From the NCBI GenBank assembly GCA_963665865.2, contig CAXXWF010000001.1, positions 3,286,001 through 3,350,000 on the forward strand: a stretch of 64,000 nt of DNA, written 5' to 3'. The notes beneath the pieces were generated by a model, which worked only from the letters and a program-made list of their open reading frames with translations, did not search any database and was not told the origin of the DNA. This DNA comes from PHAA01 sp963665865 (GTDB taxonomy: Bacteria > Bacillota > Syntrophomonadia > Syntrophomonadales > Syntrophomonadaceae). Below, piece after piece: positions 19,201-27,204 of the stretch. The translations under genes and the position numbers were made by a program. Each line of letters starts with the position of its first letter. Position 1 is the stretch's first letter.

Positions 19201-19852
19201 CAGAAGTGAGCGTACTATTACTGGGGCCACTATTGCCCGCTCCGAAGACTGGCAGGAAATCCGGATACCGATATACAAAACTATCGATCTGGGATGAACT
19301 GGTATTATAAGTGTTAGTACCACTGCCCCAACCATCTACATGAATTCTTACTCCGGCGGAATAGGCAGGGCGGAAGAGGTCATTTAGAAGATCGGGGATT
19401 TTTAGGTTATTGTTTTGATCTAATAGGGCTTGAAAATATAGGCTGGCACCAGGAGCAATGCCCTCGTATTTCCCTTGCGAAGCCTTACCGGTGCCGGCAA
19501 TGGTCGCAGCCATGAAAGTGCCGTGTCCGTTGGGATCATCAGCAATTGTGCGATCGGTGTAAGATTTTAGCATAACTACCTTGGGCATGTCTCCAGTTTC
19601 ACTTTGCAGATCAGGATGAATATCACTCATGCTGCCCTTGTCCAGACCGCTGTCTGCAATGCCCACAATTTGACCCTTACCGCTCAGTCCGGTGGGGGTA
19701 ATTATGTTTCTGACCAGCAGGGGGCTGGCGCCGATGATGTCAGCAGAACGGTCGTTGGCTAAGATAGGATCTATAAAACATTGAAAAAATAAGCACAAAC
19801 AAAGCAACAGTGATAAGTAATCCCGCCACCGTTTTTTATATATGTATTTCAT
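16271..19852 (-). CDS. Secreted subtilisin-like serine protease (S8) with SLH cell-wall anchor
   Basis: This 1193-residue exoprotein has an N-terminal signal peptide (hydrophobic residues 12-32) and then a subtilase domain. The catalytic Asp67 (GIADSGLD), His110 (PNGHGTF), oxyanion Asn207 (GAGNSGP) and Ser297 (GGSSMAA) are all present, so it should be active. After about residue 370 comes a jelly-roll-like domain and a long middle region of beta-rich, unrecognised repeats. The last ~180 residues carry three SLH domains (such as WAEKYIKDLASRKIIAGYGDGSYHP in part), which anchor proteins to pyruvylated secondary wall polymer. A TAGGAG site precedes the ATG. The gene ends tail-to-tail with the sigma operon. 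The presence of pyruvyl transferase genes elsewhere in the window fits SLH anchoring. Confidence 0.93.
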   Translation of the reverse strand: MKYIYKKRWRDYLSLLLCLCLFFQCFIDPILANDRSADIIGASPLLVRNIITPTGLSGKGQIVGIADSGLDKGSMSDIHPDLQSETGDMPKVVMLKSYTDRTIADDPNGHGTFMAATIAGTGKASQGKYEGIAPGASLYFQALLDQNNNLKIPDLLNDLFRPAYSAGVRIHVDGWGSGTNTYNTSSSQIDSFVYRYPDFLPVFGAGNSGPSNSTLTSEANSKNALVVGSSQVPRPAFDPEARFADQPADSSSRGPTQDGRIKPDLLAPGSALISACSSLVESNYTANSLYTRMGGSSMAAAVTGGALALLREQLNTQLNMPNPSSALLKALLINGAQPQTGNTAEEGFGILDLAGTALALQEGTFNIADEKTRLEEGETKEYKLQVTDTSMPVKVTLAWVDPPAILGSGSALVNNLDLIVQDPSGKSYYGNDFTSQGKADDRNNVEQVSIPLSETGEYTIKIRANKIGSSGGQDFALVYGQTLKKQVVENIDKNEILLLDGTKVNLKTFKLHQVVDGVLVNSTASIQAGSDIYLTSNSAYVFGQTWKTGGIQALPTAEGDLLLEMNTGVREGGYYLDPRAAAGGIMVNGQPAASIIDIPPGSELQASINPALQTLWKLEANNQEISGFIAEVNPATREVKLLRDPNTYKLAPWAAISYQDKILDGTARDTPYGSAEQNDLEKLLPGTKVTVQVSPQTQVVQSLMLERPMAIGQVASVNTKEEKITLDTGQTYQLFPGTTIYMDRQEVSLEALKAGIWVRALLMPDRPSIIQLQAFSNVSYGRVVYASTQQKSLYIIDSNNQSQDYTFDKQTEVFGYGIPLDSAAIISGSWVRIISDPTEKQAWRIDLAEIDKETVKTLASVNSDTKTLVMSDGSEYTYSSSTRISKGGYCINAEDLRAGEKVDLTTLLSPSPWPQVLAGVEANVSSDQKAAPDLEITASALNGVLVLQGYTTADRLYLYRKDGSHERIIVTDGRFSRLYHLLENETDLLVVALDTRSGGMKVSDTEINTYPTVPAVGSFTDISGNWAEKYIKDLASRKIIAGYGDGSYHPDQSLSRAELLAMIANMQYLTLTVMNEQSNFSDSSDIPWWALEAALAAREQGIISGYPDGSFQPDRAVTRSELAVIIFHLSGTKPKQKWLPYKDLASVPPWARDAFSQMYERGLLNIFTGEYLDPNRPVTRAETAAILDQIYTQ

Positions 19853-19891
19853 CTATGAGTACTCCTACTATATATTATTTATCATGCCTCG

Positions 19892-21808
19892 CTAAGGCCT
19901 AACATTATTCAAATTAACATTCGCGTTCATATACGCGCCTATGGCGTCGGCTATCGCCTGGGAGGCCAGATCTCTGAACTGCTGCTGCTGCAGCAGCGCT
20001 TCCTCGGTCGGATTGCTGATAAAAGCCAGTTCAACCAGGGCTGATGGCATCACAGATTCCCTCAGTACCGACAGGTTACTCTGTTTTACGCCGCGGTCTG
20101 CCCGTCCCAAACTGGCCACCAGAGACTGTTGTAGTCTAAGTGCCAGATTGTAGCGTTCATCCTTTTGCAAATAGAGCCCCGGATTTTCCAGCGGAAAATA
20201 GCAGTAAGTCTCAGTTCCATAAGGGGCGGAACTGGTACTGGCATTGCAATGTACTGAAACAAATACAGACGCATTATAAAGGTTAGCGATGTTGCTTCTA
20301 TCCATCAGGGACACATTCGTATCGTCTGAGCGTGTATATACCACTTTAATACCCTTAGCGGTAAGTAACTGACCAGCTTGCAGAACGACAGGCAGATTCA
20401 CATCTTTTTCGGCCAGGTAAGCACCACTGGCTCCCGGGTCGCTCCCCCCATGCCCGGCATCGAGTACCACAATGGGCACACGGGGCTGGATTTCACTCTG
20501 ATCAATAAATAATATATTTAGCCCTGTACCGTCACCATTAGGACCTATCGAAAACTTGGCTGCTTTAGTAGTAGTTATGGTCAAAACTGTACCAGTCTGT
20601 CCTTGAGGCTGTAAAACCATGCTGCTGATGAGAGGACTGTTGAAATTGTAATTGGCTGACGCCGAACCAACCAGAGCATTGGTAAACACTACCTCCAGAC
20701 GATTGCTGGCAGTAGAGGATGTATATTGCATAGAGGTAACTGTACTTATAGTGATATTTTCACCACTGCTGCCAAAGGTCTTGCGGCTCACGTCATAAAT
20801 ATAGTTGGGGATAATTAAGACCTCTCTTTTCCCGTCATTCTCGGTTGCGGTTGTATACTGCACCCCGCTGGGAAGCTGTATGTTCACTACGGCGCTGTCG
20901 CCCTGGTTGCTGCCCGAGGCGTTAAGCACGGCTGCCCCCAGGTATTCCTGCAGGCTGCTGGTGCCTTGCATCTGCCGGTTGGCAAACACGTAGCTGACCT
21001 GGTTCGTAGTTTTATTGATAGTCTTGTCCAGCTTAACCGCTGATTCCATCATTATACGCACCCCGTCGGCGGTTCGCTGAGAAGAGAGAGTTACCCCCTC
21101 CAATACTTGCACGGGTAAAGGGTTAGGGTCCACGGCGGCGGCGGGGCTCTTCATATTAACTGTATAAGCGGCCTCATCCCAGGTTACCGTGCCGCCCAGG
21201 GCTTCCCCTATAAAACGCAGGGGAGCCAGAGTGCGGTCGTTGACAGTCTTAGCTGGAACATCCAGGGGCCATGCCTGGCCATTAACGGTTGGAGAAGTGG
21301 AACCTATGGTCAATACCACCGTGGTGCTGCCGCGGGTCGCGGTAACCGTTTGGGTGGCATTGTTCCAATCCACCTGGGCCCCCATAGCCTCAAAAATAGC
21401 CCGCAGGGGAACCAGCGTGCGACCGTTTTCGACAATAGGCGGGACTTCAAACTGCATCTGTTGCCCGTCCAGTATTACTATTGGCGTCTTGGCCGCAGAG
21501 GGGGTGGTTGGTTTCGCTTGGGCAACGCTCAACAGAGATTGGTTTACCCAGCCCACTGTTTTCCCATACTGAATCTGATACCATTCCCCGCTCTGGGAGA
21601 TAATGGTCAATGTGGTGTTTTTATAGAGGGTGCCGGTTACGGCATACTGAGTCCCCGCCCCGGCGCGGATATTGACGACGCTGCCGGTCACTACTCCAGT
21701 AGCCGCGGCAGCTTGATCAGGTAAAGGCGAGAATAGAAGAGATATGTATAGAGAGACCGTTACCGCTAATAGAAACAATAAATTCTTCGTTTTCATCATT
21801 TTGAACAT
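19892..21808 (-). CDS. Cell-wall N-acetylmuramoyl-L-alanine amidase with SH3b, copper-amine-oxidase-like and AMIN domains
   Basis: This 638-residue secreted protein has a signal peptide (residues 8-35), then a bacterial SH3 domain (about 38-95, TGSVVNIRAGAGTQY). A copper-amine-oxidase N1-like domain follows (about 105-215, with the doubled NGRTLVPLRAI / NDRTLAPLRFI motif), then an AMIN-like region (about 230-420). The C-terminus is an Amidase_3 catalytic domain (about 440-630). Zinc ligands and catalytic Glu are visible in LDAGHGGSDPGASG, AEKDVNL, SVHCNAS and LVELAFISN. It hydrolyses the amide between MurNAc and the stem peptide. It lies 39 bases after the protease start region in the same orientation but is a separate unit by spacing. 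Confidence 0.93.
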   Translation of the reverse strand: MFKMMKTKNLLFLLAVTVSLYISLLFSPLPDQAAAATGVVTGSVVNIRAGAGTQYAVTGTLYKNTTLTIISQSGEWYQIQYGKTVGWVNQSLLSVAQAKPTTPSAAKTPIVILDGQQMQFEVPPIVENGRTLVPLRAIFEAMGAQVDWNNATQTVTATRGSTTVVLTIGSTSPTVNGQAWPLDVPAKTVNDRTLAPLRFIGEALGGTVTWDEAAYTVNMKSPAAAVDPNPLPVQVLEGVTLSSQRTADGVRIMMESAVKLDKTINKTTNQVSYVFANRQMQGTSSLQEYLGAAVLNASGSNQGDSAVVNIQLPSGVQYTTATENDGKREVLIIPNYIYDVSRKTFGSSGENITISTVTSMQYTSSTASNRLEVVFTNALVGSASANYNFNSPLISSMVLQPQGQTGTVLTITTTKAAKFSIGPNGDGTGLNILFIDQSEIQPRVPIVVLDAGHGGSDPGASGAYLAEKDVNLPVVLQAGQLLTAKGIKVVYTRSDDTNVSLMDRSNIANLYNASVFVSVHCNASTSSAPYGTETYCYFPLENPGLYLQKDERYNLALRLQQSLVASLGRADRGVKQSNLSVLRESVMPSALVELAFISNPTEEALLQQQQFRDLASQAIADAIGAYMNANVNLNNVRP

Positions 21809-22161
21809 AAAACCACCCTTTAAACAAATTGACCAGGCATTAACAGCCTATATCTTAAATGCTAGTCATTTCTGCCTTTATTGCCATTTTTCCTGCTTTC
21901 CAACCCAGGTAAATGCAGGTAAAACTGCTTTAATTACCTATCTATACTTATAATACGACAACTATCTTGCATCTGGGCTGAATTATTTCTGAAAATTAAC
22001 CTGAAAGCCAACTCCAGGTTGCTCTTTTTTACCTTTTTATTCTAATTTTATCATGAATTCCCGTTTATTACTTAAAATATTTGATTACAACAAAAAGATA
22101 AAGTACACTAATTCGAGAGAGGTTAACGTCTAGTGGTTAACCATCATGTGGAGGTATTATT
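21809..22161. promoter_or_regulatory. Divergent intergenic region between amidase and galE
   Basis: These 353 bases separate two divergent genes. Near galE, two GTTAAC palindromes (22122-22127 and 22136-22141) lie 14 bases apart, which could be an operator, and a TGGAGG ribosome site precedes the galE ATG. An AGGGTGG site precedes the amidase. Nothing else was recognised. Confidence 0.45.
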
Positions 22162-23181
22162 ATGGCTATATTAGTTACCGGCGGAATAGGATATATAGGC
22201 AGTCATACCTGCGTGGAACTTCTTAATGCAGGTTATGAGATTATAGTCTGCGATAACTTTTCCAACTCTAAACCCGAGGTAATCAACCAAATAAAACAGA
22301 TCACTGGCAGGGATTTTCTTTTTTTTGAAGCGGATATTCTTGATCGCTGTGCCCTGGAACAGTTATTCGCTGATAATCCCATAGATGCCGTTGTGCATTT
22401 TGCAGGCCTTAAAGCAGTAGGCGAATCAGTCGCTAAACCTTTGCTCTATTATCACAATAACGTGGCAGGTTCCCTGATACTCTTCCAGACCATGGCCCAG
22501 TTCGGGGTTAAACATCTAGTCTTCAGCTCCTCCGCCACCGTTTACGGCGATCCTGCCAGCGTACCTATTACTGAAGATTTTTCCCTGGCTGCCACCAATC
22601 CCTATGGGCAGACTAAACTGGTTATCGAAAACATCCTGCGCGACCTGTACTTCTCTGACCAGAGTTGGAGTATTGCCCTGCTCAGATATTTTAACCCCAT
22701 TGGAGCTCACCAGAGCGGCCTCATTGGAGAAGACCCCAATGGTATTCCTAACAACCTGATGCCCTACATAACGCGGGTAGCCGCTGGCCAGCTGGAAGTC
22801 CTCAATATATTTGGCAATGACTATCCCACCCTGGATGGAACCGGGGTGCGGGATTATATCCATGTTGTCGACCTTAGTCTGGGACATATTAAAGCCCTGC
22901 AAAAAATCATGTCCAGCAACGGGGTATTCACCTACAACCTAGGCACCGGCCAGGGTTACAGCGTACTCCAGGTCATCTCGACTTTCGAACAGGCCACTGG
23001 GCAAAAATTGAACTGGCGGATGGCTCCTCGCCGTTCCGGAGATATAGCCCAATGCTATGCTGATCCGTCCCTGGCGAAAACTGAGCTGGGGTGGGAAGCC
23101 CACCGTAGCCTAACTGAAATGTGTGCTGATTCCTGGGAGTTTGCCCGGAGGGAGGCAAGTGAGGCACGGGGCCGGTTCTAG
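22162..23181 (+). CDS. galE: UDP-glucose 4-epimerase
   Basis: This 339-residue SDR epimerase has an N-terminal GGIGYIGSHTCVELL dinucleotide motif (the usual GGAGYIGSH with Ala to Ile), the catalytic SSSATVYG serine and Tyr-x3-Lys in NPYGQTKLVIE, and the LRYFNPIGAHQSG region. It interconverts UDP-glucose and UDP-galactose for surface polysaccharide synthesis. The protein is slightly long. Its last ~12 codons, including the stop, are supplied by a 23-bp perfect inverted repeat (see the repeat at 23145-23203), suggesting that insertion of the repeat replaced the original C-terminus. It is not in either polysaccharide operon and is followed by two small DUF genes. Confidence 0.96.
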   Translation: MAILVTGGIGYIGSHTCVELLNAGYEIIVCDNFSNSKPEVINQIKQITGRDFLFFEADILDRCALEQLFADNPIDAVVHFAGLKAVGESVAKPLLYYHNNVAGSLILFQTMAQFGVKHLVFSSSATVYGDPASVPITEDFSLAATNPYGQTKLVIENILRDLYFSDQSWSIALLRYFNPIGAHQSGLIGEDPNGIPNNLMPYITRVAAGQLEVLNIFGNDYPTLDGTGVRDYIHVVDLSLGHIKALQKIMSSNGVFTYNLGTGQGYSVLQVISTFEQATGQKLNWRMAPRRSGDIAQCYADPSLAKTELGWEAHRSLTEMCADSWEFARREASEARGRF

Positions 23182-23203
23182 TGCCTCACTTGCCTCCCTC
23201 CGG
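23145..23203. repeat. 23-bp perfect inverted repeat at the 3' end of galE (GAGGCAC family)
   Basis: The left arm (23145-23167) and right arm (23181-23203) are perfectly complementary over 23 bases, with a 13-base loop that contains GGCCGGTTCTA. The core belongs to the GAGGCAC...GGTTCT...GTGCCTC family found at several other places in the window. The galE stop codon falls at the loop/right-arm junction. It may work as a transcription terminator although no T-run follows. Confidence 0.85.
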
Positions 23204-23418
23204 TGATTAACTTAATTCAGGTAGCTTTATTGAACCTACTTGCCTGATTGCCGACTTATTGCAGCCCCTTTTATCAAAACCTCCGCTTTTGCTTTGCCCC
23301 TCTCTTTTTGCCCCCTGGTTCCATTTGCCCGGTTTTCGCAGATCCATTCGTTCCGGATTAAACTACACAAGGAGGTCATAACAGGCTTCCAAATCCAATT
23401 GAACGGAGGTGTAAACCG

Positions 23419-23643
23419 ATGGCAGTTACTGCTACTTCTGTAACCACTGATCTGATTCTGGTAATGGACAACGGACTCGGTGCATCCGGGCAGCCCCTTA
23501 GTCAGAACCGCATTTACAAAAATGTGAAGATCAGTGCTACCAATGAAGACGTCTACGCAGTTGCCCAGTCCCTGATCGGGCTGCAGAGTAAGACCAACAA
23601 TGCCATTCAGCGCAGAAACGTGGTTGAACTCGAGTCTGTATAA
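23419..23643 (+). CDS. DUF1659 family small protein
   Basis: This 74-residue protein matches the DUF1659 family, found in pairs with DUF2922 in Bacillota. The pattern includes LILVMDNGLGASGQP, a run of short beta-strand-like segments, and VYAVAQSLIGLQSK near the end. An ACGGAGGTG ribosome site precedes the ATG. Its function is not established. The partner gene follows 42 bases downstream, so the two are probably co-transcribed. Confidence 0.85.
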   Translation: MAVTATSVTTDLILVMDNGLGASGQPLSQNRIYKNVKISATNEDVYAVAQSLIGLQSKTNNAIQRRNVVELESV

Positions 23644-23685
23644 TCCAGGGTTAAGTAAACTATTCTAAGAAAGGAGGTCCTGCAG

Positions 23686-23910
23686 ATGGCAGCTGTAAGA
23701 GTCCTGGAAATGGACTTTAACACCGAGCTGGGCCGTACCCAGCGCATCCGGGTTTATGATGCCAAAGATCCGCTGACCAGCGCCGAAGTGGCTCTTGCCA
23801 TGGATGACATCATCGCCAAAAACATTTTTACCGGCACAGGCGGCAACCTAACCGGCAAGATAGAGGCCCGTCTGGTAATCACTGACAGCTCCGATATAGT
23901 CCTTGTCTAA
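23686..23910 (+). CDS. DUF2922 family small protein
   Basis: This 74-residue protein matches DUF2922. It has LEMDFNTELGRTQRIRVYDAK at the start (a conserved strand with Asp and Arg) and SSDIVLV at the end. A strong AAAGGAGG site precedes the ATG. It accompanies the DUF1659 gene, a pairing that is conserved in many Bacillota and suggests a joint role, which is unknown. No signal peptide is seen. Confidence 0.87.
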   Translation: MAAVRVLEMDFNTELGRTQRIRVYDAKDPLTSAEVALAMDDIIAKNIFTGTGGNLTGKIEARLVITDSSDIVLV

Positions 23911-24032
23911 GGTATGGGGACACACCGAAATTAAGGTTTTGGGACACACCTCTTCGGGGAATGTCCCTTGGGTAAGGAATGTCCCCGTAAAAGAACTCGG
24001 GAATCAATAGGGGCGGGATCATTCCCGCCCCT

Positions 24033-24070
24033 AAAACGAGGCAGGGGGCGGTTCTGGTGCCTCGTTTTTT
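24033..24070 (+). terminator. Terminator-like hairpin of the GAGGCA repeat family
   Basis: An 11-bp perfect stem (arms 24033-24043 and 24058-24068) encloses a 14-base loop with GGCGGTTCTGG, and the 3' arm ends in TTTTTT. It therefore fits a rho-independent terminator after the DUF1659/DUF2922 genes while also being a member of the dispersed repeat family. Confidence 0.75.
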
Positions 24071-24126
24071 CTTACTAACCACCCATGGCCATAGGCCACA
24101 AGCACCCATGAAAATCAAACAGTAAT

Positions 24127-24206
24127 GTCATCCTGAACGAAGTGAAGGATCTTATCGCCAAATATGCTATTCTCCAAAGGAGATCCTTCGTTGTAATCAG
24201 GATGAC
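24127..24206. repeat. GTCATCCTGA inverted repeat
   Basis: An 80-base imperfect palindrome has ends GTCATCCTGA / TCAGGATGAC and inner arms AGGATCT / AGATCCT. A related sequence, with the same ends and AAGGATCT, occurs inside the MITE-like element at 41634-41789, so this is a dispersed repeat. Confidence 0.75.
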
Positions 24207-24283
24207 ACGAACGTCATTTTCTTATTAAAGCGTATAAAAAGCGAGGCTCCAGAACTTTACGCCATGGGTCGCTGTCGCCGTGA

Positions 24284-24880
24284 CTACTTTTCTTCTTTGT
24301 CTTCATGATCCGTAATCGCCTCTTCGATATGTTCCAGGCGTCGTTCAATACCCTTGATGGTGCGGTGCAAATAGATGCCTGCCTCCACGAATACTTTTTC
24401 CCCCGAATCAGGGGATTTCTCACTCTGCAGCATCTCCAGCAGACGCTGTCCCATATGCTGACACTGCAGTACGGTGCTACGCTTGCTTAAAACCTCGATT
24501 TGTCGTGGTCCCGGCAAAGGCACCAGACAGCTCCGTTCTCCGTCGGCTGCCACCTCGCCCATAAAACGCACATCAACATATCCGTAAACCATATCCTTGG
24601 GCGCCAACACTTTCCTCATTTTCAAAGGGATGAAGACCCGATCATTCCCCAGATAAAAAGGCATTACCCCGTGTCGCTTCAGCCGCGTCTCCATACTCTT
24701 GCGCTGGGCGGTCAAATCAACTGCATATATACGGGCTAGGGCCATAAGCACCGAACGCATTCCTCGTGAATCCACCCTTTCCCCCTCGCGCAGCAGGATG
24801 CGGGTTGCATTCCCCGTATCAGTATAAACAGGCTGTAAAGCAATAATCTCATCCTTTATTTTTTCCAAGTGGGCTGCCAA
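24284..24880 (-). CDS. Uncharacterised protein, possibly ComK-like
   Basis: This 198-residue soluble protein begins with TTG at 24880, preceded by a strong GAGGAGGAG site. It has no signal peptide or membrane segment. The middle part (about residues 55-110: an Arg-rich helix-like segment, then FYLGNDRVFIPLKMR, then VYGYVDVRFM) has a layout reminiscent of the competence regulator ComK, which has a helix followed by IFLFPT and WI-HV strands. The C-terminus is a charged helical tail (GIERRLEHIEEAI). The resemblance is weak, and calling it ComK would be a guess. It is flanked by repeats upstream and a gene-free region downstream in transcription terms, so context gives no help. Confidence 0.6.
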   Translation of the reverse strand: MAAHLEKIKDEIIALQPVYTDTGNATRILLREGERVDSRGMRSVLMALARIYAVDLTAQRKSMETRLKRHGVMPFYLGNDRVFIPLKMRKVLAPKDMVYGYVDVRFMGEVAADGERSCLVPLPGPRQIEVLSKRSTVLQCQHMGQRLLEMLQSEKSPDSGEKVFVEAGIYLHRTIKGIERRLEHIEEAITDHEDKEEK

Positions 24881-25219
24881 TTTTGCACTCCTCCTCTTTA
24901 CTGCATTCTCCTCCCCAGCAGGGATTTTTCACTTTGGCCATAAAGGTCAAAAAAAATTTCCCCATTAGCAATCTGGCAGGAAAAATGGTTAATTTCATTC
25001 ACTTAAATCCACTACTTCTGCTACAAATTTGCATTTAGATGTTCTCAATATATTCCAGCAGAAATAGTTTTGTGATGGGAGACATTACTGGCTGCTTAAG
25101 TGTTCGCTTGGTACGATTCATAGTAAATGCGGCTCTGCTATTAGGTTATCTTTCCTAAAAATGTTAAAATGACAAATGTGAGACAGGGGAAGGTCACTTT
25201 GACAGGAGGAGATAGGTCA
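24881..25219. other. Gene-free intergenic region
   Basis: These 339 bases lie between the divergent uncharacterised gene and the VanZ-like gene. No convincing ORF, RNA or palindrome was seen. A GTTAAAAT sequence near 25162 may be the -10 box of the VanZ gene. The AGGAGGAGA ribosome site of that gene begins near 25205. Confidence 0.5.
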
Positions 25220-25624
25220 ATGCAGAAGAGATGGATCTGGTGGGTGGCGGCAATCATTTTTGGGGTGGCTTTCTATGTCTTTACAGCCTCTCCCGTTTCC
25301 AATGCTGAGCATACCTTGCTGCTGCTTAGAAGACTAAATTTTTCTGCCCAGGAACTAAAATGGCTGAGTAAAATAGTCCGCAAGGCAGCTCATCTTTTGG
25401 CCTATGCAGTCTTGGCCATAAGCTTGAGAAATGCAATAAAACCTCACCCCTGGACCTATCCAGCGGCCTGGTTCCTGGCCACCCTCTATGGGGTTGGAGA
25501 TGAAATACACCAGATCTATGTGCCCGGACGTACTCCATTGTTTAGGGATGTAATGATTGATTCCCTGGGAGCGGCCCTAGGACTGTTGATAATCTGCTGG
25601 AGACACAGGAACCGTGTACAATGA
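25220..25624 (+). CDS. VanZ-like membrane protein
   Basis: The protein of about 134 residues has four hydrophobic segments. It carries the VanZ-family features KAAHLLAYAVLA in the second helix region and GVGDEIHQIYVPGRTPLFRDVMIDSLGAALG near the C-terminus (in key residues: DE-HQ and GR--D--D). VanZ of the vancomycin cluster gives low-level teicoplanin resistance, but most chromosomal homologues have no known role. The frame is open from 25169, but the ATG at 25220 follows an AGGAGGAGA site and starts at a normal signal-anchor, so it is preferred. It stands alone, ending before a strong bidirectional palindrome. Confidence 0.87.
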   Translation: MQKRWIWWVAAIIFGVAFYVFTASPVSNAEHTLLLLRRLNFSAQELKWLSKIVRKAAHLLAYAVLAISLRNAIKPHPWTYPAAWFLATLYGVGDEIHQIYVPGRTPLFRDVMIDSLGAALGLLIICWRHRNRVQ

Positions 25625-25661
25625 CGGTGCCTCTTATATTGCGATGTAGTAAATTGATGTG

Positions 25662-25714
25662 AAATAACTCGGGGTCTGTGAACTGAACCTCAGTTATTAG
25701 ACCCCGAGTTATTT
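25662..25714. terminator. Palindrome of the AATAACTCGGGGTC family between convergent genes
   Basis: A 16-bp perfect stem (25662-25677 / 25699-25714) encloses a 21-base loop that itself contains a CAGTTATT half-repeat. The arms are AT-rich outside and GC-rich inside, so transcripts from either strand end in a U-rich arm. It probably terminates both the VanZ-like gene and the convergent CNNM gene, whose stop codon overlaps it. Confidence 0.75.
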
Positions 25715-27020
25715 AATCCTTTTGTTTCTTATGTACTTTGACTAGGGCGACTCGTTTCTCCTCGACTTCCTCCACTTGAAAAACCAGATCATTAAACTCA
25801 ATGATCGGTTTATCCTGAGGGCCGGGTATCCAGCCCAGGTTGCCAATCAAAAACCCGCTCAGGGTTTCATATTCCTCGGTAGGCAGTTTGACCTGCAGAT
25901 AATTCTCTACCGCATCTAAACTGACTGCGCCATTAATCATAAAAGTGTTTTCATCTAGCTTATCGAAATCTTTTTCTTCCTCATCATATTCATCAAAGAT
26001 GTTGCCGACTATCTCTTCAATTAGATCCTCAATCGTAACCATGCCAGCCGTGCCGCCATATTCATCTATAATGATGGCTATATGAGTGTTATTTCTCTGT
26101 AATTCCCTGAACAGCTGATCCGTTCGCTTGGACTCAGCTACAAAATATGGCGGTCTGATCATCTGGTTCAGCGCAAAATTGTCCCGCTTACTATCATCAG
26201 ATAAGATACCAATCAAGTCTTTAGAGTAAAGCACCCCAATGATATTGTCCAGACTGTCATGGTATACCGGGATGCGTGAATATTTCTCACTATTAACAAA
26301 GCCAATCACCGCGTTTAGATCTGCCTCAACCGGCAGAGCAGCCATATCGATTCTATGGGTCATTATTTGACCCACCGTTTTGTTGTTAAACTCAAATATA
26401 TTATTAATCATTAGCTTCTCAATTTCATGAATAGCCCCTCGTTCTTCACCGATATCCACCATCATCCGAATTTCTTCTTCTGTAACCTTCTCATCCTCAT
26501 CTTCGGGGTCAAACCCCAGTAACCGTATGAAAAAGTTGGTCGACAAGGTAAGCAGCTTTACAAAAGGTGCAGTTAGCGATGATAAAACATTCAGGGTTCC
26601 CACCGCCAAGAAGGCCATAGCTTCCGATTTTTTCATGGCCAGCCGCTTAGGTACCAATTCACCAAAAACCAGTGTGAAGTAGGAGAGTATGATGGTTATT
26701 AAAATCATGGAGACAGTTTTGAGCCAGGTATCGGGAACTGATATCCCGCTAAGTTTTATTAGATAAACCATCGAATCGGCAAAATTGGCAGAGGCAAAGG
26801 CACTGGCCAGAAATCCCGCCAGGGTAATCCCAATTTGAATGGTCGCTAAGAAACGGCTCGGTTCATCCAACAAATTCTTAACTAACCTAGCCTTCTTATC
26901 GCCTTTATCAACCAGCACCCTTATCTTATTATCATTCAAGGAAATTAAGGCAACTTCAGATGCCGCAAAAAAAGCGTTCAAAATGATCAATATTACTAAA
27001 AATAAAATTGAGGTTAACAT
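25713..27020 (-). CDS. CNNM/CorC-type membrane protein with DUF21, CBS pair and transporter-associated domain
   Basis: The protein of about 435 residues starts MLTSILFLVILIILNAFFAASEVALISL, the classic DUF21 opening, and has four membrane helices to about residue 165. A pair of CBS domains follows at about residues 200-325 (MTHRIDMAALP and the second with RELQRNNTHIAIIIDEYGGTAGMVTIEDLIEEI in key residues DEYGG-G--T-ED--EE). The CorC_HlyC domain lies at about 345-430. Such proteins are often labelled haemolysin-like but several act in magnesium or cobalt efflux. The ATG at 27020 follows GGGGAGAAG and is preferred over 27044. Confidence 0.92.
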   Translation of the reverse strand: MLTSILFLVILIILNAFFAASEVALISLNDNKIRVLVDKGDKKARLVKNLLDEPSRFLATIQIGITLAGFLASAFASANFADSMVYLIKLSGISVPDTWLKTVSMILITIILSYFTLVFGELVPKRLAMKKSEAMAFLAVGTLNVLSSLTAPFVKLLTLSTNFFIRLLGFDPEDEDEKVTEEEIRMMVDIGEERGAIHEIEKLMINNIFEFNNKTVGQIMTHRIDMAALPVEADLNAVIGFVNSEKYSRIPVYHDSLDNIIGVLYSKDLIGILSDDSKRDNFALNQMIRPPYFVAESKRTDQLFRELQRNNTHIAIIIDEYGGTAGMVTIEDLIEEIVGNIFDEYDEEEKDFDKLDENTFMINGAVSLDAVENYLQVKLPTEEYETLSGFLIGNLGWIPGPQDKPIIEFNDLVFQVEEVEEKRVALVKVHKKQKD

Positions 27021-27051
27021 TACTTCTCCCCTATCGGCAGCCATCTATTGT

Positions 27052-27154
27052 TTATCTTAGAACACCCTGACCTACACGTCAATAAACAGGGTACCCTGCG
27101 GCAACTGCATCAATAACTCAGGGTCTGACCCATAGTTTTTGATCCAAAGTTATT
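27052..27154. repeat. Composite dispersed repeat (TTAGAACACCCTGA + AATAACTC families)
   Basis: A segment reading TTTATCTTAGAACACCCTGACC and then ACGTCAATAA recurs at 42663-42697 with few changes. It is followed here, as there, by a degenerate AATAACTC-GGGTC-GACCC unit (27113-27154). It is one of several composite copies in the window. Confidence 0.65.
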
Positions 27155-27182
27155 TACATTGAATTAGAGAGTATAGTATAAT
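27153..27182 (+). promoter_or_regulatory. Sigma-A-type promoter of the riboswitch transcript
   Basis: TTTACA (27153-27158) and a perfect TATAAT (27177-27182) lie 18 bases apart, about 20 bases before the riboswitch. Transcription would start near 27189. The assignment rests on consensus match and position. Confidence 0.65.
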
Positions 27183-27204
27183 AATGGAAAATATAATTGT
27201 ATAA

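Larger units (their letters stand above)
23911..24283. repeat. Gene-free stretch filled with palindromic repeats
   Basis: These 373 bases hold only repeats. From 23915 to 23985 there are several GGGGACA/TGTCCC-type segments in both orientations. From 24008 to 24032 there is a GGGGCGGGA hairpin. From 24033 to 24068 there is an 11-bp stem (AAAACGAGGCA) whose right arm ends in a T-run, a good terminator for the DUF pair. From 24127 to 24206 there is an imperfect 80-base inverted repeat with GTCATCCTGA ends. Confidence 0.75.

Noticed and set aside
23240..23443. 67-codon plus-strand frame before DUF1659
   Set aside because: It overlaps the DUF1659 ribosome site and start in another frame, and has a low-complexity, non-protein-like composition.
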